From contig JAUIRK010000069.1 of the NCBI GenBank assembly GCA_030549495.1, positions 186,001 through 250,000 on the forward strand: a stretch of DNA of 64,000 bases. Reading direction: 5' to 3'. Below the pieces are notes generated by a model. The model was not told the origin of the DNA, ran no database searches, and saw nothing but the letters and a program-made list of their open reading frames with translations. The stretch's first letter is position 1, and each line of letters opens with the position of its first letter. This DNA is from Nectonema munidae. Lineage: Eukaryota; Nematomorpha; Nectonematoida; Nectonematidae. The position numbers were made by a program, and so were the translations under genes. This document shows, piece by piece, positions 53,495 through 64,000 of this stretch.

Positions 53495-55745
53495 TCAAGT
53501 TTTTTTGCTTTTTAATCAATAAACTTTTTAAAAAAAATGTTCAATATGATAATACAAAATTTTTATTCATGCATTTTCAATTGATTTCAGACTTTGAGTG
53601 ATTATTATTTGATGATTTGTCATGGGTGACCTTTTTTCAATATTAAACGGAAAAAACTCATTTTTCTTGTTTTTACGCAAAAGTTCATCCAAAAATAGTC
53701 ATGCCAAATCTTTATTCTACATATCACCACAATCAATTTTTGTATAAATGTGTCCTTATTGTTCAAGTTGTAATTTTAAAAGGTTCTTTTTTCAAGTTAG
53801 AAATCAATGTTATTTATAAAAAGGGAGAAAGAGCTAATACAATATTTCAGTGCATATAGGATGACATGTAAGAATTTTAAGCAGGCTGTAGGAGTGCGTA
53901 AAGACAATTGAAAGTAATTATCCTCAATCTAGGATAAAAGGGGACCAGTGCTCTTGGAAATGAGACAAAGGCTCTAGTCTCTTTCAAAGCACTTTACATT
54001 GGAATACTTTGTGAATTGTGCATTCTCTCCTTATTAGGGGCATGGCGCGTAAGCGGAGAAAAGAATTGAAGTAACTCCTTAACATTTTACAGGGGATATA
54101 CAAGACTTAGCATCACTTGCATATTGAAAAAAGGAAAATTACATTACATCGATAAAAAAAACATACACAAATCATAGTACAGGAGAGAGTTAGAAGTCAA
54201 AATTTTTGCACTATCTTGTGTACTTTGCAACAGCGAAGCAAGAGCATCCATTAAAAGTCATCCATCCATGATTGGGTTCCACTTACCTTGATAGTTGCTA
54301 TCCATCTTATAGATGTGTAGATGGAACCTTTGTCCATTCAATTTTTCACAGATCCGAGATTAGGAAAGGGGTCAAAATAGGAGTTAAGTGACATTCGGTA
54401 TCCCATACTGTAACATCTTCTAGATAGACTTTTGCTAATAGGCAACCCTTGTGTTACCAAGTCATGGCAGACTGACTGCCTTAAATGATTCCTATGCTCT
54501 CGGTTCCTTTAAGGTAAGAAGCTCCTTATATTCATTTTGCGTCAAAACTTCTCTGGTCTGAGGTCTGAGAAGATAGCCTCATTGAGCTTAGCAGAACTGA
54601 AAGATTTTCGCTGACAATATTAACACCAGGCACGAAAGAACCCCTTGAACTTCTGTCCTTTTGCTTATAATCATTGGACATTGTGCTGCTGTCGAAAAAA
54701 CAGAGAAGAGAAGAAAAGAGACTAAACTGGTACTAGTTTTACTCAATAACTTCCAAAAGAAGTTTGATATTGTCATACGACTCCAAGAAAGAGTCTATAA
54801 AAAGTGGCTAAGCTGAAGGATTTTATGAAGAGCAAAGGAAAGTGAATAAGCCAGGAACACTTTTGTGATAGTACAATGTGTTTTCCATGTCAAATGGCGA
54901 ACTAATCTGTTTTCAGGCCCTGAAAATGGTGATTTTTATGTCTGCATTGGCCAGGAGCAAAGGTTTAAGCATGGTAGCCAGAAAACCACCATGCCGATAA
55001 AAATTATATTTATTAAGCTCAATTCTGCGCAGAGGTACTTTTAAAAAGCATGTGCTGTACTGTAAGATCAGTAGCCTAACGATTTTAAAAAACACAATTC
55101 CTAAAATGTGTAATAAATGTTTAGGTGTATGCCTCAAAAACCAGAAGTGGCCAATAAAAATGAGTTTTGTAAGCATTTTAGAACTATGCCCCATTTACAG
55201 CATGAAGTTATTTGTCAATGATATTAAAATAGCAATCAAATGAATAAAGTTCGTAATTAAGCTTGATACTAATTCGTTTTTGGCATCTGTGAAAATAGTC
55301 AAAAATTGAGTGAACGGACACTTACAACTAATCGCGACAATCACTATCTTTAAAAAAAAGAAACAGTTTTATTTTATAAAAATATAAGTAAGTTATTAAA
55401 AAGAAAAATTGTACATGACACCTGCTTTCAAGTAATTTAATGATTCTTCTTAGACAAAACGGATGCTTTTTATTAGAAGTAATCATAATTATATATTTTA
55501 ACATTTTAAACATCTAAAATCTAATAAAAAAATTAAGTACATCTAATACAAATTTCAATTTTATTCAGCCTTTATTATGCCTTCTAGATTAAAACACGTC
55601 CACGGTACCTTTACATATTTATTGTCAGAAGCCATATGGTAAAAATTCATATGAGGAATTTGCTCTTTACAAAAATGATTCCTTAACATTTTGAATTTGT
55701 GAAAATGACTAAAAAATAGGTACGTAAAGAAGGTGGAAATCTATA

Positions 55746-56052
55746 CACGTTTTTCAAACTTTTTTTACTGCGACCCATACCAAGAACCGCAGTTTGCATC
55801 GCGACCCATAATGCTTAGGTGTGTAATAAGACAAATTCTGATCACTAGGTTTTTTATTCAGCATCGACAATTTATATGTATATTTTTTTATGATCTGCAC
55901 ATTGTTTTATTTATTTGTATGAATAAAATATTAATACTTTTAGATTTTCTTCACATTGCCCTACCTTGATTTCCTTTCTTTTTTTGTCACGACCCATTTT
56001 ATTTTTGACACGACCCACTGAAGGGTCGGGACCCACAGTTTGAAAAACGCTG
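55746..56052. mobile_element. hAT MITE (Charlie-like ends)
   Basis: The left end CACGTTTTTCAAACTTTTTT pairs with right-end AAACTGTGGGTCCC-type sequence, whose complement starts CAGCGTTTTTCAAACTG. GCGACCCATA and ACGACCCACTGAAGGGTCGG repeat near the ends. Flanks ATCTATA (55739-55745) and ATCTATA (56053-56059) form a 7-8 bp duplication. Confidence 0.65.
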
Positions 56053-56352
56053 ATCTATAAGACGATACTACGTATATTATGTGAATTCGAGAATTAACAA
56101 ATTACAATACGGCACTCTACAATGGATATATGGGTTTAACCGGAAGAGAGGGCTTAAAGGGGGCAATGCGTGAATATTTTCATGAGAACGCGATATAGAG
56201 ATATGTCATGTTAGCGCAGACAAAACAGGGTAAACACGTACATGATTCCTAGCAGATAGATACCATTCTCTAATATTCTATTAAAACAATTCAGATTGGG
56301 GGATGTAAGGCACACAGCATACACGTATATATGTAAAGAAAAATGATGCACA

Positions 56353-56616
56353 ATGAATGCTATCTTTAATGATAGGATAGATGATAAAACAATTTGTTTT
56401 CTTTATGAATTTTTACAGTTGGTTAGTGGTGTGTTTGTTGAAGAAATTGATTTGCGAAGCCAACAAAACAACTCTACCCACTATATATTCGAGAACATCT
56501 CTGCAAGAGAGTACCTGGACGATGGAAACAAGATAAAGCAATTTACTTGGTCAGTTGATAATGAAATCGCTGGACTGGGGCTTGCGCGCGAGCACAGCCA
56601 CGCCATCACTTACTAG
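56353..56616 (+). other. unrecognised 87-codon ORF
   Basis: An open frame (MNAIFNDRIDDK... ending HAITY) whose last third lies in a small GC-rich patch (56568-56622). No domain recognised. A possible acceptor (TTTTTACAG at about 56418) precedes LVSGVFVEEIDL, but no matching donor or neighbouring exon was seen. Could be a transposon fragment or a chance ORF. Confidence 0.15.
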
Positions 56617-57566
56617 GCCAGCACAAAAGAAAAGCACCTTTATCATTGTGTTCGCTATTGTTGACTGGAAGATGTATGTGTGTATTATTGAATACAAAGC
56701 TGTAATTGTGAAATCGAATAAAAAGACTCTGTATTTTTTGTGTAAATAGAACAAATACGAAGGTACGCTGCTATAATATTGAATAGTCGTCATGCTGCAT
56801 TTCCTCAATAAAAAAAATATAGGAACTACTCTCATTTCCACATCCTTATTTATGCTTATGGAAGACACACTCACACTGTGCAACTAACTCTTCAATACAG
56901 AGAAAATTATAGAACGCTTAAGATGGATGCACTACTACTACATGTGTAAACATAAAAATTATGAATTAACATACAAAACATACAATGAAACTTTTTGTTA
57001 GAGGAAAATAGGAAAAAAATTTCCAAAGATATCCCCCATGTAAAATGCGAAATATGAATGACGCAAGATACTGGAGAAAGGTCAGTAAAATTAAATAATG
57101 AACTTTTTTTATTTTATATTAGTAAAACTCAGTTTATGAATCCTATTGTTTTGTCTCTTAGATAAAAAGGTTATTTAGACAATAATTTGAAAATGTTTTT
57201 AAAGATAATGCAAGAGACACACTAATCTACAAATACAATCTAATATCATAATTTTAATGAATTATGTTGAATAGATCAAACATTTTGGTTGAAGCACAAG
57301 GCAGGAATGTCTAAAATTAAAGGAAATCTTTCAATAACTACCTAAAATTGAAATTCACAAACGACCTTGAAATATGGTACATGTTTAAAGAAAGGTTGAT
57401 GTTGCATTATTATACATTTTTAAAGTCAAACTCCCAAAATTATGTATAGGCAGAGTCATTGATGTGGAAAAAATTATACATAAATGGAGTTGAAGTCTCC
57501 AAAATTACAAATAGGTGAAATCGAAAAAAATGATAAATAAGGGGAGTCGAAGCGCCAAATATTTTA

Positions 57567-57696
57567 CCCATCAAGTACCATAGAAATCAGACGATATCTA
57601 AAAAAACGCAGACGATTTATATCCGAAGTCATTGAAAAAAGAAGACGAAGATGAAATTACTTATGTTCGCAAATGGGAGCATTGGGACTTAATGGG
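57567..57696. mobile_element. piggyBac-type MITE
   Basis: The right end GGGACTTAATGGG precedes TTAA (57697-57700). The left starts CCCATCAAGTACC after TTTA. Interior ATCAGACGATATCT, ACGCAGACGATTTATAT and AAGACGAAGATGAAATTAC are the reverse complement of 58912-59040. Confidence 0.7.
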
Positions 57697-58483
57697 TTAA
57701 GCAATTGAAATTGCCAAACAGGGAGACAGTGATAATCGTTATTAGTACAATTTTCTCTTAAAGTTTCAATAAAATGAAAAAAATCTTTAGAAAAATGAAT
57801 CCTAAAATAAAAGCTAAAGGCGTTAAGAACTCGGACAGTAGTCTTGCTTTATTTAAATTTCATTCTAAATTGAGTCTACAGCACACTCTTTAAGACAAAG
57901 AAAACAATGATAGGGTAATTCCGCGAAGATTTAAAAAATATAGAAAGTTAATAATTGTGACATCATTTTCACTCAACTATGGAAAACTTCTTTGGTTCAC
58001 GAACATTTTGAGTAACGAAATGTTTATGGAACAAAATTTTTTCTCAAATCACTATTACAAATTTTAGTTTAATCTGGGGAAAATAATGAAAAATGGAAAT
58101 ACCTGTAAAATTAAAAACGTTCTTTTATTGGATGAATTTGTGTAAGCAAAATATATAACGATGAAATATAGTTATGGTAACTTATACATAATAGAAATTT
58201 GTAAGTCCGAAAAAGCACAGAGAGTGTGTAGCGTGATAAAATTACTGTCTATGACTGATCTAAATGTTTGGTATTATTAATTAAGGTAGTCGTAGGTTTG
58301 ATTTCCACGGATGCATCCCTATCTTATCGATAATAATAGAGAGGAAAAAATAATCTGAAATTCAAACAATTTTCAAGTATTTACTTTTTAATTGCTACAA
58401 CGTTGAAAAATTGTAATGTATTCAAAAAAAGGCACATTTATTAGATATTCTAGACAAATAGGAAAATCATTACTAGATACAGA

Positions 58484-58731
<248 letters not shown>

Positions 58732-58734
58732 GAG

Positions 58735-58810
58735 TTTCAATGGTTGTTAGGGTTAACCTCTCAGCCTAACAGTTGAAAGACAGAGGTTCGATCCCCAAGG
58801 CTCACGACCC
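58735..58810 (+). repeat. possible tRNA-derived unit
   Basis: AGAGGTTCGATCCCC is a B-box-like T-arm. It is preceded by GTTAGGGTTAACC, but no clear A-box or acceptor-stem pairing. It follows the (CA)n array directly. Weak. Confidence 0.3.
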
Positions 58811-58911
58811 TTAAAAACTTCCTCCTTTTGGTTATTGACTTATCCACTAAAAGCAGACACCTCAAGCCATTTTAGTTTCCAAGCACTATGCCCTAATCTA
58901 AGCCAAGTTAA

Positions 58912-59040
58912 CCCATTAAGTCCCAATGCTCCTATTTGGGAGCATAAGTAATTTGATCTTTGTCTCCTTTTTTCAACGACTTTGAATATAAATCGTCTGC
59001 GTTTTTTAGATATCGTCTGATTTCTATGGTACAATCTTTT
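58912..59040. mobile_element. piggyBac-type MITE, right end eroded
   Basis: TTAA (58908-58911), then CCCATTAAGTCCCAATGCTCC. The interior has TTTGGGAGCATAAGTAATTT and two CGTCTG motifs; the right end reads CTATGGTACAATC with no GGG-TTAA left. Inverted copy of 57567-57696. Confidence 0.65.
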
Positions 59041-62000
59041 TTAATGCGCGTAAAAACATTTCGCAAGAATAAATGTGGTGGAGGGTAGCTTTTCAAAAAC
59101 GATGATTTAGAAGTTCATTTCCATGCCTATATATGAACTATGCATTTAACTATAAATACTCTATCGATTACGAATATTTTCAATATTGATTATAAAAGTT
59201 TAGGTACGAGGATAATGTGCTGAAACACAAGGATATTAGTCTGTGTGTGAGTAGAAACATAAAAAACTTTTAGATCATAAAATCCATTCCAATTTTCCTA
59301 AATGATTTAGCTCTTAACAGTAAAAAAATACATTTACATTATTTTAGTCCAACAGATGTAAAAAAAATTATATATTCTCTTTGTCTTCAAAACTTCCACT
59401 TTTAGAAAAGCAAAAAATGATCTCTTGAATGGTTGAAGGTCTTGAGAAATTCTATTTTGTGCTAAAATTTGGTTTAAATTGAGAGTTTAACCTAAAAGAT
59501 GATAAATACTAAGATCAAATTTGATCTATATGCGAATCTTAACCCTTATTCAAAAAAAAGCTACAACTTTCTATTTATTCAAACTTTAAAAGTTAGCGTT
59601 TTTTTAGTTAATTTTACACGTACAAATTAGTTGATTTTACAAAAATGAAAAACCGTTTACGGACCCCTTGAGACGCAGCCATGGACCCCAGGTTAAGAAT
59701 CACTGGGCTAGTGGAACAAAATGCAGATAAATAAAAGTTAATTTAAGCAAAAAGACCAAGCAAAAAAAACAAACGTAGTTTATTTAAGAAGCAGATTTAT
59801 ATTAAAAATCATTCAAATTAACAGATGTTGCTTACTTTCACCTGAATCGACACGTCAACCGTGGCTTTTATAACACATTTTATAAATTAAATTTATTTTA
59901 AAAACTTTTGTAAAGTTTAAATTTCCAATTACGATTTAATGAAAAAAGGGAATATAATTCATTTAGGCGTTTATTGAAAAAAGTAAAAGTCAGGTAATTC
60001 AAGTATTCAAGTGATTTTTTTATGTTTATAAATAATTGAAATATATTGACAATTATTAATACACAAAGATAATTAGTTACAATTCATGTTTCAAGCGTTT
60101 TTAAAAAATAGCAAAATATATTTACACATTGCTTAGAATTGTGAATGAAAAAGTGGACCAGAGCAAGAATTGAATTGGGCCAGCGGACCGCTGGTTGAGC
60201 ATCCCTGCTAAGCCAAATGTACAAGATAGGTCAAACAACAAAGATTGCATGTAGAGAAAAATATTTATTGAACGATTTTAAGAGGTTTAGATTTTTGGAA
60301 TATCATTCGGGATTAGAAATTTTTTATGAGCATCAGTATACTTGTTTTTTTAATACTAAAACATAATTATAAAAAAAAAAGAAAAATTATTTTCTCTTTG
60401 GTGAGCGAAAAATATCTTCAAAAATAACTTTAATGTTGCATAGCAAAGAGTTAGTTTGTTAGGCAACTACACCGTACGCGCTTAATTGATTAGTTTCGAA
60501 GCGAGTTGGATAATGATTAGTTCTTTTGAAACGCTGAGGATAGAGAGAACATGAACAAAAATTTTTAACTATTAAATCAGGGACCTCTAAGTAGATGAAC
60601 GCCTATTTAGCAAGCCAAGTAATAAACATTTTAATAGTTGGCTAATTTTAGGATACAGAAGGGTCGTGGTGCTTAAAGCTTATTAAATTTGCTTTTCTCA
60701 AAGAAGAGTTGTTCTTTATATTTTCAAGATGGTTTCAGCTAATATTGATTGTGTAATACGAGTGATAATCTAGATCACAATTTCAGTTACAAAATTGCAT
60801 GTGGGAATTTTTTTAGATGCATATCTGATTTGCATAAATAGTAATTTAAACATAGTCTTTAGAATTGGAAGCGTAGATTTTTAGTTTAAGAATAAAATTA
60901 TTAATATGAAAAAGCAATATATGCCTATTATGATAGAGAGAGATATATGTACATAAGTTACCATTTTTCGTCATTTATATAAATAGAAAAAAAAATTTCA
61001 TGCTCCAATATGTTCTGTCCATTATTAAACTATAACTTCAACATGATCACTTCTTAAGTATTTATTTATGAGGAAAAATAGTTGATTAATTCTCAAGCAT
61101 GTGTTCTTAATAAAACTATGCTTGTTAAAAAAACTTTCTAAATATATATATTTAAAATAAATATTAATTTTACAAATTAATGGATTCATTCAATTTAGAG
61201 TACAAGATCAAAATGGGTCGACTATAACATTCGTCTTAGAATGACAAAAAAATTTCATTTCTTTCAAAAATATTTTAATGAGATGGAACCCGAATTAAAA
61301 ATAAATAAAACATGTGTAGTGTATGGTGCGTTAAGAGAGTATATCTTGAATTATTGTACAACACAGCAGACACGCGTAATTCCTGAACAAGAAATGTAAT
61401 TACTTCCAAATGACTGGAAACACCAAAACGAGAACTAATCATTAATCAAATTATCATCGGCATTGTGTAATTCATGAAAAAGAGATTAAATTAGCGCTGT
61501 TTTACATTTTAAAGCTCTTTTCACAGAACATAGCGCGATTATTTCACATATAAAATAAATGCAATGTAGGAGGAAACGAAAGGATATATGTTGTAGTCTT
61601 TGTATCACTAATTACCAACTATTGTAGTTAATACGTATGAAATATGCAGATTGTATAGTAGTCGCAGACAGTTCACCGATTTTACACTAAATCTAACACA
61701 ATTTCATATAATAATCCAGGCGCGAGTCTAACATGTACTATCTTCATGAAACACAATATCTTAAACAAAGATCTAACAAAGATGCCTTGATGAAATAAAC
61801 TTGGAGGTCGCCAAAAGAGATGAGATGGTGATTAATAAGTTAGACAAAGGATAGAGGTTGCGTGACAAGAAAATTGAAAAAGTAAATCAAAATCAGCTGT
61901 TAAACATTTCTCTTTTTTTCAAATATAAATTAAAAAGTTTGGAAAGATGAAATTAAGAGCATTAGTGAGAAAATCTTTGAACTCCTATTATATACTGAAA

Positions 62001-64000
62001 AGCAGACACGATTATTAATCATAAAATTTGTCATTGCGTAGTGATTTCTCTAAGCCAGTTTCTTTAAGAGGTGGTGATTAGATCCGGATGTAATTATATT
62101 CACCTTCAAAATTATTCGCCCATATTATAAGTTTAATAATGTAGGATGTTACGGTTTGTCTTAATACTACTAGAGTTGAAAGCGGTTTCTAATAAATAAT
62201 TTTGGTTGCGCAACAAAGAAGTTAACTTTCTTAAAATAGCTTCTTTTTTGAGTTGTATTTTTATCAAATTTTAAAATTTATGTTAAATATGAAAATAATC
62301 TGTTTATTTCAGATTTCTAATTTGAAGATTAATTTTTTCCTTAAAAGTTTTCCAATTCCTTTTGATTCAATCACACATTCTGTTGATAGACTACTACTCT
62401 TTTCTTAGTTTAGACTTCCACATTTTCTATAATTGATTTTCCCATTCAAAGTTAAATTCAAGAAGCTCACCTAACTTCTCATGATGACAAAAATGCTAAC
62501 TATACAGTATTTTAGACAAAAGTCAAGTAGTATATTTCTTTAATTACTTTTTTTAAGTTCTTTACGATCTACATTTTTTATTTTCATTTGTTTATGGACA
62601 ATTTCAAGCAAACCATGAGCAGAGTATACTAGAAAAATAAATAAAAAATCTAAGTTCGAAGAAGACTTGGGGAAACAAGAAAAAAAGGTTGATAATTGGA
62701 ATTTTATTTTTTGAACTTAATTCAAATAAAAAGTTTCTTGTTAAAATATACACATCACCAAATTTAGTGAAAAGAAATAAAACATTTTTCTTAATTCATA
62801 GTGGACTTTGGATGATTACTACACTCATCTCTGGCATTTACTGCGATGATTATGAAATAGCTATTGATCACATGGCAGAATAAATTATACATGGGATGAA
62901 GACCACAAACACTTAATTAAAAACAGAAGAGTAAAATGCATTGAGGCTATCCTGGAATAAATAAATATTTAATGCCTTTATTTACAATATTGTATAAAAC
63001 GCCTAATTACTTCTACGATTACGATAATCAACGATGTAATACCATTGGCTTCAACAACCCTATCATAACAAGGATAGCAATAAGGAAACATCTTTGCAAT
63101 CTGAGAAAAGATAGAGAATAATAGACTTGGTTGACATCTAGCAGCCTTCCTCGCAAGATATCAAGTCATTTTAATTTCGCTTTTTGGACAAATTATAAAA
63201 ATATATATATATATATTTTTTTTAATTTATCACTAGTATAGTAGTGGGAATAACTATTTTGAAAGACCTTAAACTAATATTTGGAAATAATAACTTTAAA
63301 TTATTTTTTTTGAACGTAATAATGCTCAAATATTTTACCAAATATGATAAACTCAGAGGAATACAAAAACAGAGCAAAAAAATCCGAAATACACAAAATA
63401 GTTTATTTTTGAAACAGAAGGTAGATTTAAATAAAAAAAACGATCAAAATTTATTTACATCAAACAAGATCATATCATCATCCTCTGAACCATGAGCTCG
63501 ATTTTTGTGCAATTATTGCCAGCTTAAATTTCCTGCAATTCCTATTGTCGTCGTATAAGCTCGCCTAAACTCCCCCAATATATCATGATCGTAGTTAAGC
63601 GCATTGGCAAACATATTCAGATTGTGCTTTTAAAATATGTCACATTAATTTTCTTCATTCTATTTTCAATGTCACTACTAACATCAGCGACAATGATCTC
63701 CAAATGTCTTGCTAATACAAGATTAATAGTCTCAAGAAAGGAAGTAGTCATTCGTGTTAGAATCACCATGTTATATACGGGATAGGTATTATAGGTACTA
63801 GTGTTTATTTTTAGAGAAGAAAAATATACTATACTTTGTCCTTTCTCCCAAAAAAACTTTTATGACTAAGAGCTTGGGAACTTTTCTGATTCATGCACCT
63901 TACGTTAAAATTTATAGGGGCATTTTCATAATTTGGTGAATTATTACTATTCTTTATTATTCAAACCCAAGAAAAAAAGCAAACGATTTTATTGAATTTC

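Noticed and set aside
54588-54776. Minus-strand ORF with a hydrophobic, signal-peptide-like start, considered as the missing 5' exon of the Fas2-like gene
   Set aside because: No Ig1 features follow and no splice site joins it to exon 50727-50593 in the required phase; probably chance.
53870-55243. Region with somewhat higher GC and broken frames that looked like a decayed coding element
   Set aside because: No motif on either strand could be tied to a known family, so no feature was called.

Overview
The window is AT-rich animal nuclear DNA. The host genes have many introns, and the non-coding sequence is packed with small inverted-repeat transposons, a LINE fragment, tRNA-derived SINE-like units and microsatellites. 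The gene content (fused CAD plus an insect-type Fasciclin 2/NCAM homologue) points to a protostome invertebrate. An arthropod such as a copepod would fit the low GC and transposon load, but that is a guess. No bacterial-type operon, CRISPR array or rRNA was seen.

Region 1 (1-31,971, + strand) is the 3' three quarters of CAD, the trifunctional pyrimidine enzyme. I place 23 coding exons, all joining in frame, giving about 1,732 residues from the start of the first ATP-grasp region of the carbamoyl-phosphate synthetase to the stop codon at the end of the aspartate transcarbamylase. The glutaminase domain and the start of the synthetase lie upstream of the window. Base 6 follows a splice acceptor at bases 1-5. 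Metal, carbamoylated-lysine and carbamoyl-phosphate-binding residues of the dihydroorotase and transcarbamylase are all present, so the gene looks functional. Its introns carry a hAT transposon with target duplication (10109-12738), several hAT MITEs, a pogo/Tigger fossil, a piggyBac-type remnant and diverged duplicated segments.

Region 2 (31,972-38,949) is a convergent intergenic stretch with candidate polyadenylation signals, a Tc1/mariner-like fossil, a long poly-A, two copies of a diverged repeat, a weak candidate promoter, and a perfect 33-bp inverted repeat next to the 3' end of the following gene.

Region 3 (38,950-50,727, - strand) holds 12 exons of a Fasciclin 2/NCAM-type cell adhesion receptor: Ig2 to Ig5, two fibronectin type III domains, one membrane span and a short cytoplasmic tail (about 708 residues). 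Ig1 and the signal peptide were not found and should lie at higher coordinates. Introns here hold four piggyBac-type MITEs in under 600 bp, a 5'-truncated LINE with a 15-bp target duplication, and an ATT microsatellite touching a splice donor.

Region 4 (50,728-64,000) has no gene I can support. It holds transposase fragments, MITEs and a (CA) array with 92 uninterrupted repeats. It is probably the long 5' intron or upstream region of the adhesion gene.

CAD supplies pyrimidine precursors and the Fas2-like receptor mediates adhesion. I see no functional link beyond neighbourhood. I did not find a convincing undescribed system. The most interesting material is the transposon biology and the splice-site architecture.
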